From Opitutaceae bacterium (GTDB lineage: Bacteria > Verrucomicrobiota > Verrucomicrobiia > Opitutales > Opitutaceae), in the NCBI GenBank assembly GCA_027482185.1, contig JAIXWF010000015.1, positions 372,001 through 436,000 on the forward strand: a stretch of DNA of 64,000 nt. Direction: 5' to 3'. The notes beneath the pieces were generated by a model. That model searched no databases and was not told the DNA's origin. It worked only from the letters and a program-made list of their open reading frames with translations. Positions 38,588-47,000 of the stretch are shown in pieces. The first letter of the stretch is position 1; the number at the start of each line of letters is the position of its first letter. A program made the translations under genes and the position numbers.

Positions 38588-39583
38588 ATGAATCGAAGCT
38601 CCGTCCTCCGTCGCGCGCTCCTCCCGCTCGCCGTCCTCGCCGCCCTGCTCGCGGCCGGCTGCGGCGTCCGCCGCGACGTCAAGGTCATCAAACTCGCCCA
38701 CGGTCTCGACCCGAAGCACAGCGTCCACCAGGGCATGGTGTTTCTCGCCCAGCGCCTCGCCGAGAAATCCGGCGGCAAGCTCCGCGTCGAAGTCTACTCC
38801 AGCGGCCAACTCGGCAGCGAGCGCGAGTGCCTCGAGCTCGTCCAACTCGGCGGCCTCGGCATGACCAAGGTCTCCGCCAGCGTCCTCGAAGGCTTCGCCC
38901 CCGAATTCAAGGTCTTCGGCCTCCCGTATCTGTTTCGCGACGACGCCCACAAGAACGCCGTCCTCGCCGGCCCCATCGGCCGCGAGATCCTCCTCGCCCC
39001 GCAGTCGAAGTTCATGCGCGGCCTCTGCTACTACGATTCCGGCAGCCGCAACTTCTACACCAAGAAACCCATCCGCACCCCCGAGGACCTCAAGGGCCTC
39101 AAGATCCGCGTCCAGGAAAGCCCGATGGCCTTCGCCCTCATCCGCGCCTTCGGCGCCTCCGCCACCCCCATCTCCTTCGGCGAACTCTACACCGCCCTCC
39201 AGCAGGGCGTCGTCGACGGCGCGGAAAACAACCCACCCAGCTTCCACCTCGCCCGCCATTACGAGGTCTGCAAATTCTACACGCTCGACGAACACACCAG
39301 CGTGCCCGACGTCGTCGTCGTCGGCACCCACGTCTGGAACAGCCTCACCCCGCAGGAACAGCAGTGGCTCCAGGAAGCCGCCGACGAATCCGCCGTTTAC
39401 CAACACAAGCTCTGGCAAACCTCCACCGAGGAATCCCTCGCCGCGGTCGCCAAGGCCGGCGTCGAGATCATCCGCCCCGACAAGGCCGCCTTCGCCGCCA
39501 AGGTCGCCGAACTCCACGAAACCGCGCGCCAGGATCCCATCGTCGGCCCGCTCGACCGCCGGATCGCGGAGGTGAAACCGTGA
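38588..39583 (+). CDS. dctP: TRAP transporter solute-binding lipoprotein
   Basis: 331 residues. A lipobox (ALLAAGC) makes this a lipid-anchored form of the normally soluble DctP. Typical DctP stretches are KLAHGLDPKHSVHQGMVFLA, YSSGQLGSERECLELVQLG, LKGLKIRVQESPM (with the arginine that usually salt-bridges the substrate carboxylate) and VDGAENNPPS. It captures an organic acid such as a uronate in the periplasm. Coupled to dctQ by a four-base overlap. The UxaA-like gene 10 kb away would fit a hexuronate substrate, but this is only inference. Confidence 0.93.
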   Translation: MNRSSVLRRALLPLAVLAALLAAGCGVRRDVKVIKLAHGLDPKHSVHQGMVFLAQRLAEKSGGKLRVEVYSSGQLGSERECLELVQLGGLGMTKVSASVLEGFAPEFKVFGLPYLFRDDAHKNAVLAGPIGREILLAPQSKFMRGLCYYDSGSRNFYTKKPIRTPEDLKGLKIRVQESPMAFALIRAFGASATPISFGELYTALQQGVVDGAENNPPSFHLARHYEVCKFYTLDEHTSVPDVVVVGTHVWNSLTPQEQQWLQEAADESAVYQHKLWQTSTEESLAAVAKAGVEIIRPDKAAFAAKVAELHETARQDPIVGPLDRRIAEVKP

Positions 39584-40086
39584 ACGCCCTCCGCGCCGCC
39601 CTCGACCGTTTCCTCGGCAGCCTCATCTGCGTCCTCATGGGCGCCATGGTGCTCAACGTCCTCTGGCAGGTCTTCACCCGCTTCGTCCTGCGGCATCCCT
39701 CGAGTTTCACCGAGGAACTCGCCCGCTACATGATGATCTGGGTCGGCCTCCTCGGCTCCGCCTACGCCGCCGGCAAGAAGTCCCACCTCGCCCTCGACCT
39801 CGTCACCGCCCGCCTCGACGGTGCCCGCAAGCGTGTATCCGAAATCTTCATCCACGCCTTCATTCTCCTCTTCGCCGTCGTCGTCCTCCTCGGCGGCGGC
39901 GGGCGCCTCGTCTGGATCCAGCTCTCCCTCGGCCAGCAATCCGCCGCCCTCCAGTTGAAGCTCGGCTACGTCTACCTCGCCGTCCCGCTCGCCGGTCTCT
40001 TCATCGCGTTCTACAGCGTCCTCGCCCTGCGCGACGCCCTCCGCGGCGAAGCCCAGGCCGGCGAACAATCCTCGGGCCTGAACTGA
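39580..40086 (+). CDS. dctQ: TRAP transporter small membrane subunit
   Basis: 168 residues with four membrane helices; the DctQ motif ELARYMMIWVGLLGSAYA is present. The GTG start lies within the dctP stop (GTGA) behind a GGAGGTG ribosome-binding site that is part of the dctP coding sequence. A longer in-frame reading upstream would run through dctP and is rejected. Followed two bases later by dctM. Confidence 0.93.
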   Translation: MNALRAALDRFLGSLICVLMGAMVLNVLWQVFTRFVLRHPSSFTEELARYMMIWVGLLGSAYAAGKKSHLALDLVTARLDGARKRVSEIFIHAFILLFAVVVLLGGGGRLVWIQLSLGQQSAALQLKLGYVYLAVPLAGLFIAFYSVLALRDALRGEAQAGEQSSGLN

Positions 40087-40087
40087 C

Positions 40088-41380
40088 ATGAACGAAGCCC
40101 TCATCCTCTCCCTAGTCTTCGCCGTGCTGCTCTTCGCCGGCGTTCCCATCTCCTTCACCATCGGCGGCGCGGCCCTGGCCGCCCTCCTCCTCTCCCTCGA
40201 TCCCGCCGCCGCCACCACGGTCATCGCCCAGCGCATGGCCACCGGCCTCGACAGCTTCGCCCTCCTCGCGATCCCGTTCTTCATTCTCTCCGGGCAATTG
40301 ATGAACCGCGGCGGCATCGCCCGCCGGCTCATCGATCTCGCCAAGGTCATCGTCGGCCGCTTCCCCGGCGGCCTCGCCTACGTGAATGTCCTCGGGAGCA
40401 TGCTCTTCGGCTCCATCTCCGGCTCCGCCGTCGCCGCCGCCGCCGCGATCGGCGGCGTCATGACCCCGTTGATGAAACGCGAGGGCTACGACCGCGACTT
40501 CAGCGCCGCCGTCAACATCTCCGCCGCCCCCATCGGCCTGCTCATCCCGCCGAGCAACATCATGGTCGTCTACTCGCTCGCCAGCGGCGGCGTCTCCATC
40601 GCGGCCCTCTTCCTCGCCGGCTACGTCCCCGGCATCGTCCTTGGCCTCGCCCTCATGGTGGTCATCGCGGTCATGGCCAAGAAACACAAATTCCCCGTCG
40701 GCGAGAAAATCGGCCTCGCCGAGGGCTTCCGCATCTTCCTCGCCTCCCTCCCGAGTCTCTTCCTCGTCGCCCTCGTCATGGGCGGCATCATCCTCGGCTG
40801 GTTCACGCCCACCGAGGCCAGCGCCATCGCCGTCGCGTACACGTTCGTCCTCTCCGTCTTGGTTTACCGGGAAATCCAGTGGGGCGAACTGCCCCGTCTG
40901 CTCACCGATTCCGCCGCGACCACCGCCATCGTCCTCCTCCTCGTCGGCACCTCCATGGGCATGTCGTGGGTCATGTCCTCCGCCAACATCCCGCAGGCGA
41001 TCACGTCGGGCCTGCTCTCGCTCAGCGACAACCCGATCGTCCTCCTGCTCATCATCAACCTGCTGCTCCTCGTCGTCGGTTGCTTCATGGACATGACTCC
41101 CGCCGTGTTGATCTTCACGCCGATCCTCCTGCCCGTCGTGCAGAAGTTCGGCATGACGCCCCTGCACTTCGGCCTCGTGCTCATCTTCAATCTTTGCATC
41201 GGCCTCTGCACGCCGCCCGTCGGCAGCTGCCTCTTCGTCGGCTGCGGCGTCGCCAACACCACGATCGCCAAAGTCTGGCGCCCGCTCATTCCCTTCTTCC
41301 TCGCGATGGCCGTCGTCCTCCTCCTGGTGACCTACTGGCCCCCGCTCTCGACCGCCCTCCCCAAAGCCCTCGGCTTTTAG
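40088..41380 (+). CDS. dctM: TRAP transporter large permease subunit
   Basis: 430 residues, about twelve membrane helices. The sodium-coupled elevator core shows LLAIPFFILSGQLMNRGG, the GSISGSAVAAAAAIGGVM hairpin and the C-terminal GLCTPPVGSCLFVGCGVAN, the two inverted hairpin motifs of DctM. It imports the DctP-bound solute with Na+. Last gene of the dctPQM operon. Confidence 0.95.
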   Translation: MNEALILSLVFAVLLFAGVPISFTIGGAALAALLLSLDPAAATTVIAQRMATGLDSFALLAIPFFILSGQLMNRGGIARRLIDLAKVIVGRFPGGLAYVNVLGSMLFGSISGSAVAAAAAIGGVMTPLMKREGYDRDFSAAVNISAAPIGLLIPPSNIMVVYSLASGGVSIAALFLAGYVPGIVLGLALMVVIAVMAKKHKFPVGEKIGLAEGFRIFLASLPSLFLVALVMGGIILGWFTPTEASAIAVAYTFVLSVLVYREIQWGELPRLLTDSAATTAIVLLLVGTSMGMSWVMSSANIPQAITSGLLSLSDNPIVLLLIINLLLLVVGCFMDMTPAVLIFTPILLPVVQKFGMTPLHFGLVLIFNLCIGLCTPPVGSCLFVGCGVANTTIAKVWRPLIPFFLAMAVVLLLVTYWPPLSTALPKALGF

Positions 41381-41404
41381 GCCGGCGGCGGCCCGCCGCC
41401 GGCC

Positions 41405-41578
41405 GTTGAAAGGTGAAAGTTGAAAGGTGAAAGCCCGATCCCGGGCCACGCGCACCTCCGCGCACCACCCACGCCCACCTATCCGTCCCATCCGTCCCAT
41501 AGGACCCATGGGACCCATAAGACCTATAGGTCCCATCCTCCTCCGTTCTTTCAACTTTCACCCTTCACCTTTCAACCT
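41405..41578. repeat. inverted heptamer arrays around a nonamer core
   Basis: Left GTTGAAA, GGTGAAA, GTTGAAA, GGTGAAA (41405-41433); core with nonamers ATCCGTCCC, ATCCGTCCC, ATAGGACCC, ATGGGACCC, ATAAGACCT, ATAGGTCCC (41481-41536); right TTTCAAC, TTTCACC, CTTCACC, TTTCAAC (41550-41577). The arms are reverse complements and the core is partly self-complementary, so the whole 174 bases can fold back. A CCTGAGCC/GGCTCAGG hairpin (about 41579-41610) follows and covers the next stop codon. Confidence 0.8.
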
Positions 41579-41605
41579 GCCTGAGCCTCCGGCTCCGGCA
41601 CCGGC

Positions 41606-42301
41606 TCAGGCGATCAATCCCGCCAGCGCCTTCGAAATCTGAAACGCCTCCCGCACCGCCGCAAACGCCGCCAGCAATTCCGCCGGCCCGCCCCCGCGCG
41701 CAAACACGATTTCCAAACTCATCCCCGTGCACCGCACCGCCGCGTCGACGCCCTCGACCCGCACCGTGCACTCGCGGCAATCCGACGGATACTCCACGCC
41801 GATCCCGCCCTCGCCGTCCAGCGCCTCGATCGCGTCGATCACCGCCTCCACGCGCACGCCCTTCTTCAAGCCGAGGGAAATCTCCGTGAACTTCCCGGCC
41901 ATGATCCGCGCAAATTCCGGCCGCTGCGCCGTCTCGAGATCCCGCAAATCCCGCAGCGTCGTCGTCACCGCGTACCGCGCCGGATCCGTTTCCTCGAGCG
42001 CATAAAGCACCTCCACCGCAAAGTCCTTTGCCGTCAGCACGGCCAGCGGCGACGTCACCGTCAGGGCAATATCCTTCCGCTTGTATTGCAGCCCGGCGCG
42101 CACCTCCTGGAACAACCGCTCCGCCTCCTCCGCCAATTCCGTTTCGCAGATTTTCCCGAGGAACGCATTCGTCGTCGCGTTGGCCGCATCCGGCACCGAG
42201 TGGTGGCTCTTCTTGAACCCGGCGAGTTGCTTCACCGCCCCGCCCCCGCGTCCCGTGAACGCAAGGCTCGTGACAATTCGCTCCGGAAGTTCAGCCGCCA
42301 T
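41606..42301 (-). CDS. hypothetical protein of unknown family
   Basis: 231 residues, not recognised. It appears soluble, with no signal peptide or membrane helix. The first half (GGGAVKQLAGFKKSHHSVPDA region) has several Lys/His; the centre holds the alternating pattern YAVTTTLRDLRDLETAQRPEFA in pieces; the C-terminal half has two cysteines (SDCREC) that could bind metal. GC and codon use match the neighbours, and the stop codon sits in a hairpin belonging to the adjacent repeat, both consistent with a genuine resident gene. No function is proposed. Confidence 0.7.
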   Translation of the reverse strand: MAAELPERIVTSLAFTGRGGGAVKQLAGFKKSHHSVPDAANATTNAFLGKICETELAEEAERLFQEVRAGLQYKRKDIALTVTSPLAVLTAKDFAVEVLYALEETDPARYAVTTTLRDLRDLETAQRPEFARIMAGKFTEISLGLKKGVRVEAVIDAIEALDGEGGIGVEYPSDCRECTVRVEGVDAAVRCTGMSLEIVFARGGGPAELLAAFAAVREAFQISKALAGLIA

Positions 42302-42374
42302 AGGAACCGCCGAGCAAACCGCCCCCTCCGCCCCGAGCCAGCCGCAAATTCCCCGTCCACCAAACCCGCCACCC

Positions 42375-42398
42375 GTAGCCCGGGCCTTCAGCCCGGGT
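42375..42398. repeat. REP-like palindrome
   Basis: GTAGCCCGGGCCTTCAGCCC followed by GGGT; identical to the unit at 43377-43400. The two copies flank the TLDc-like gene. Confidence 0.7.
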
Positions 42399-42580
42399 TA
42401 TATCCCCTTCCGCCCCTTTCCTCCGTCGGAATCCCTTACAATTCCCCTCTCCGCACTCCCACCGTCCACCGGGACCGAGAAATCCTCAAAAACGCAAAAC
42501 CCTCGGCCAAAACAAAATAAACCGCCCGCCGTCCAAACACCCCGAGCATGGCATACGTATCGCTGCTTACGCCTCAACCT

Positions 42581-43300
42581 ATGGCCCACACCCTCCGCCG
42601 CCTGCTCTCCCTTGCTGTCGTCACGACCGGACTCGTCGCGCTTCCATCCGTCCATGCCGCGCTGCTCACTCCGGCCCACGAAGCCCAACTCGAAGCGTGG
42701 CTCGGCCAAGGCAATCTGAACCTCACCAACATCTACACGAAGGCCGTCGGCGACGACGCCTACGACTTTCATGCCGCCGTCGACGGCCAAGGCCCGTCGT
42801 TCACGCTGATCAGCATCTACGGCACCGGCGGCGTCTCGGGCCCCGCCGTCAGCTCCCAGGTCATCGGTGGCTACAACCCGACCAGCTGGCTCTCGGATCC
42901 GATCAACGGCGCCAGCTACAACATGACCTCGGATCGGTCGGCGTTTCTCTTCAACCTCACCTCAGGCATCCGCCTCACCCAGAATCTCGATTCCAGCGGC
43001 GACTACCAGACGGTCAAAGGCGCCTACTACGGCCCGACCTTCGGCGGCGGCCACGATCTCCACGTCCAGACCGACCTCGCCGCGGGCTACGCCAACAACT
43101 TCAGCTACGGCGGCACCTCGGGCACCGAGATCGTCTCCGGCACCCCGAACTACTTCAACTATTTCCACTTCTATGTCGCCGACATCGAAGTCTACACCTT
43201 CACCCCCGGCCCGCCCCAGGGCGTCCCCGACGCCGCCGGCACCTTCGCTCTGATCGGCGCCTCCCTCCTCGGCCTCGCCGCCCTCCGTCGCCGCCGCTGA
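42581..43300 (+). CDS. secreted TLDc-like protein with VPD-type CTERM sorting tail
   Basis: About 239 residues from ATG 42581 (42548 also possible); the shorter form has a cleaner signal peptide, MAHTLRRLLSLAVVTTGLVA. The body resembles PEP_TPM/TLDc-like domains: FTLISIYG, VIGGYNPTSWLS and RSAFLFNL. The tail GVPDAAGTFALIGASLLGLA plus ALRRRR is a VPDSG/PEP-CTERM-type signal: short motif, hydrophobic helix, Arg cluster. Such proteins are processed by an exosortase and shown at the surface; no exosortase is in the window. A strong terminator follows. Confidence 0.82.
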   Translation: MAHTLRRLLSLAVVTTGLVALPSVHAALLTPAHEAQLEAWLGQGNLNLTNIYTKAVGDDAYDFHAAVDGQGPSFTLISIYGTGGVSGPAVSSQVIGGYNPTSWLSDPINGASYNMTSDRSAFLFNLTSGIRLTQNLDSSGDYQTVKGAYYGPTFGGGHDLHVQTDLAAGYANNFSYGGTSGTEIVSGTPNYFNYFHFYVADIEVYTFTPGPPQGVPDAAGTFALIGASLLGLAALRRRR

Positions 43301-43324
43301 CCAATCTCTATATTCCCTACATAC

Positions 43325-43355
43325 AAAAGGCCCGCGGTCTCCCGCGGGCCTTTTT
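43325..43355 (+). terminator. intrinsic terminator
   Basis: AAGGCCCGCGG / CCGCGGGCCTT stem, four-base loop, T-run. Ends the TLDc-like gene. Confidence 0.9.
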
Positions 43356-43376
43356 CATGTCCGAGATCCTCGCCCC

Positions 43377-43400
43377 GTAGCCCGGGCCTTCAGCCCGGGT
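43377..43400. repeat. REP-like palindrome
   Basis: Identical in 24 bases to the copy at 42375-42398. Confidence 0.7.
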
Positions 43401-43454
43401 CATGGCCTCCTCATCCCTTTCCGTGTCTCCGTGGTTCAATTCCCCTATTCCTCC

Positions 43455-43730
43455 TCACGCCGCCACGGACGTCGGCGCCCGCCGCATCCGTTTCACCAGC
43501 GCGATCAACCCGATCAGCGCCAGTACCGGGATCCACACCGGCGCCAGCACCACCGCCGCCACGCCGACCAAGGTCAGAATCCCGGCCACGACGGAGAGTC
43601 CCAGCACGGCCAACGCCACCAACACCAGCCCCGCCACAAAGCCCGCCGCCAACGTAATCGGCAGCAACTTCACGGCGACGACCGCCAGCACCACGAGCAA
43701 CAGCACTTTCAGGAAGGTTTTCATGTTCAT
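43455..43730 (-). CDS. small hydrophobic membrane protein
   Basis: 91 residues, almost wholly hydrophobic, with two to three membrane helices (VLLLVVLAVVAVKLLPITLA, LVLVALAVLGLSVVAGILTL) and a basic tail KRMRRAPTS. The start is taken at 43730, with an alternative ATG six bases in. Not assigned to a known family; such proteins are common next to stress or envelope genes. Function unknown. Confidence 0.65.
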   Translation of the reverse strand: MNMKTFLKVLLLVVLAVVAVKLLPITLAAGFVAGLVLVALAVLGLSVVAGILTLVGVAAVVLAPVWIPVLALIGLIALVKRMRRAPTSVAA

Positions 43731-43748
43731 GCCCTGAAAACCCCGCAC

Positions 43749-44078
43749 CCCGCGAAAAGTTGCAGCCTCGAGTGAGGACCACGGATTTCACGGAGGTCAC
43801 GGATCCCTGACTCAACCTCCAAGTCCGCCCTCCATCCGTGCCCTCCGTGCCATCCGTGGTTCTTCTCCAGCCTGCTCGCTTCTTGCGCCTTCTGCGCCTC
43901 CTTGCGGCTACCTTCTTCAGCCTTCGCCTTTGCAACTCCGCACTCCCCCTCCCGCTTTCCACCTCCTGCTCCGTGCCCTCCTCCCCTCCCTCCGTGCCCT
44001 CTGTGTCTCTGTGGTAGTTCTCTATCTTTCCCCTTTCCCCCGCCCGCCCACCGCACAGCTTAACTTCACTACCCCGCC
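43749..44078. repeat. pyrimidine-rich spacer with CCGTGCCCT-type nonamers
   Basis: Contains ACGGATTTCACGGAGGTCA, then TCCGTGCCC, TCCGTGCCA, TCCGTGGTT (period 9), and later repeats of CTCCGTGCCCTC and TGTGTCTCTGTGG. No open frame with coding character is seen on either strand. Confidence 0.55.
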
Positions 44079-47000
44079 ATGCCCCGCCGTTCTCCGCTGC
44101 TGTCCCTCCTCCTTCTCTTCGTCTGCGCCCGCCTCGCCGCCGCCGAACCGCTCGTCCTCTTCGACGGTCGCTCCCTCGCCGGCTGGGAAGGCGACGAGTC
44201 CTGGTGGCGCGTCCAAGACGGCGCCCTCACCGGCGGCTCCCTCACCCAAAAAGTCCCGCACAACTACTTCCTCGCGACCACCCGCTCGTTCCAAAATTTT
44301 GATCTCCGTCTCCGCCTCAAACTCACCGGCATCCCCAACACCGGCCTGATCAACAGCGGCGTCCAAGTCCGCTCCCTCCGCGTCCCCGCCAACACCGAGA
44401 TGTCCGGCTACCAGGTCGACGCCGGCGACGGCTGGTGGGGCAAACTCTACGACGAATCCCGCCGCAACAAAGTCATCGCCGTCCCCGCCGATCTCCCCGC
44501 CGTCAACGCCGCCGTCCGCCCCAACGACTGGAACGACTACCGCATCCTCGCCGAAGGCCCCCGCCTCCGCTCCTGGATCAACGGCGTCCCCGCCCTCGAT
44601 TACACCGAGACCGACCCCACCGTCGCCCTCGACGGCAAAATCGCCGTCCAGATCCACAGCGGCGGCATGGCCCTCGTCCAAGTCAAAGACGTCACCCTCC
44701 TCGAACTCCCGCCCACCCCCGGCGCCCCCACCTGGGACCAAGTCGGCCACCCCAAACCCCTCCCCCCCCGCAAAGCCCCCGCCCCCAAAAAAACCGCCGC
44801 CGCCCCCAGCGTATCCGTCCCATCCGTCCCCTCCGTCGCATTCGTCCCATCCCCCTCCCCCGCTGCCACCTCCGCCGCCCCCGCTACCCCCACCCGCGAC
44901 ACCTCCTATAACGCCCTCGGCTCCACCCCCCTCGACCCCGCCGCCGAACTCGCCGCCTTCACCCTCCCGCCCGGCTACTTCGCCGAACTCGTCGCCGCCG
45001 AATCCGACGGCCTCGGCAAATTCATCAACGTCACCTGGGACGCCGCCATGCGCCTCTGGTCGATGACCGCCCTCGAATACCCCGTCGACGGCAACGAACA
45101 GCAGGCCGCCTCCGACGCCCTCTTCGCCGCCGGCGGCCGCGACCGCGTCGTCGTCTTCGATCGCCCCTACGCCGCCCCCGGCGCCCCCGGCGCCCCCGGC
45201 GCCGCCGCCGTCGCGGCCCCGCCCCGCACCTTCGCCTCCAGCCTCGTCATGCCGCTGGGGATACAGCCGTACCGCGACGGCGCCCTCGTCCAGTACGGCG
45301 CCGATATCCGTTTCTACCGCGACACCGACGCCGACGGCCGCGCCGATCGCCACGAGGTCATCCTCACCGGCTTCGGCACCCAGGACTCCCACCTCTTCCC
45401 CCACCAATTCCTCCGCCAACCCGGCGGCCGCATCTTCGTCGCCCAAGGTCTCTTCAACTACTCGTCCGTCCGCCGCCCCGGCGGCCTCCCCTTCGCCGAC
45501 GGCCGCACCGCGATCGACTTCAACCAATGCAAACTCGCCGTCTTCACCCCCGACGGCGCCCATTTCGAAAACGTCACCGCCGGCCCCAACAACATCTGGG
45601 GCCTCGTCACTTCCCGCACGGGCGAAACGTTTCTCCAGGAAGCCAACGACATGGGGTATCCGGTTGTCCCTTACGCCCCGGGCATTCTCGTCCGCACCGG
45701 CTCCAAGGACCGCCTCCGCCCCTACCAGCCCCTGATCCCCCCGACGCTCGAGCCCGCGCAGATGGGCGGCACCGGCCTCAGCGGCCTCGCCCTCGCCGAG
45801 GACCGCGACACGCCCTTCGCCACCTACGGCTCCGAGCTCCGCGATACCGCCGCCGCCCTCCGCGCCGCCAAGGTCTTCTTCCTCGCCAACCCCATCACCA
45901 ACCGCATCAACGCCGTCCGCGCCAGCCCCGAGGCCGGCCGCTACCGCTACGAGAAACTCCCCGACTTCCTCGTCTCCGCCGACAAATGGTTCCGCCCCGT
46001 CGCGATCCACTTCGGCCCCGACGGCGCCCTCTACGTCGTCGATTGGTACAACCGCATCATCTCCCACAACGAGGTCCCCCGCACCCATCCCGACCGCGAC
46101 AAATCCCGCGGCCGCATCTGGCGCATCCGCCACCGCGACCAAGCCCGCACCACTCCGCCCGACCTCACGAAACTCGCCGACCGCGACCTCCTCGCCCACC
46201 TCGGCGCCCCCAACGCCCTCGTCTCCCGCCTCGCCTGGCTCGAGCTCGCCGACCGCCGCCCCGTCGCCCTCGCCCCCGACCTCGCGGCGCTCGCCGCCGA
46301 CGCCACCGCCGCCCTCGATCGCCGCCTCGCCGCCCTCTGGGCCCTCGAAAGCCTCGCGCCGATTCCCGCCGGCCTCCTGCGCCAACTCGCCGCCGCCCCC
46401 GAACCCGCGCTCCGCCGCGAGGCCGTCCGCCTCGCCGCCGCAGCTCTCCCCGCCCCCGACTTCGCCGCCCTCGCCGACCCGCTCGTCGCCGATCCCGAAC
46501 CCTCCGTCCGCGCCGCCCTCGGCGACGCGCTGCGCCGCGTGCCCGCGCCCGACGCCGCCGTCCTCCTCCTCGCCGCCCGCCTCGGCGGCCCCGCCCTGCC
46601 CGACGCCCCCGTCTGGCCGAAATACGAACGCGACTTCGAACGCTACCTCGCCCGCTGGGCCCTCGAACTCCACCCCGCCGCCACCGCCGCCCTCCTCGCC
46701 TCGCCCGCCGGCCGCGCCCTCCCGCTCGAAAATCGCCTCCTCGCCACCCTCGCCCTCGGCGGCCGCACCGCCGCCGTCGGCCTCGCCGCCCTCACCGCGG
46801 AAATCGCGCGCCCCCTCGACGAAGAGGAGATCCGCACGCTCGCCGCCCACTTCGGCGAACCCGCCGTCCGCGCCGCCCTCGAGTCCGCTCTCGCCCGGCC
46901 CGAATCCCGCCGCGGCGTCCTCCGCGCCCTCCTCGCGCTACGCACCGGCCTCGACCCCGCCCCGCTCATCGACGCCCTCGCCGGCGCCGCCCGCGAGCTC

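Noticed and set aside
30201-39517. Very long minus-strand reading frames rich in Gly, Ala, Asp and Glu (30201-32924, 33644-35221, 36185-39517)
   Set aside because: They are antisense to the Ig/propeller genes, a known artefact of GC-rich codons; they have no domain pattern and the plus-strand genes have signal peptides, domains, promoters and terminators.
38530-39579. 518-residue version of dctQ beginning at 38530
   Set aside because: It would read dctP in another frame; the GTG at 39580 with GGAGGTG upstream and the four-base overlap is the normal arrangement.
42548-42580. Upstream ATG of the TLDc-like gene
   Set aside because: Kept only as an alternative: it adds eleven residues before an already complete signal peptide and has no better ribosome site.
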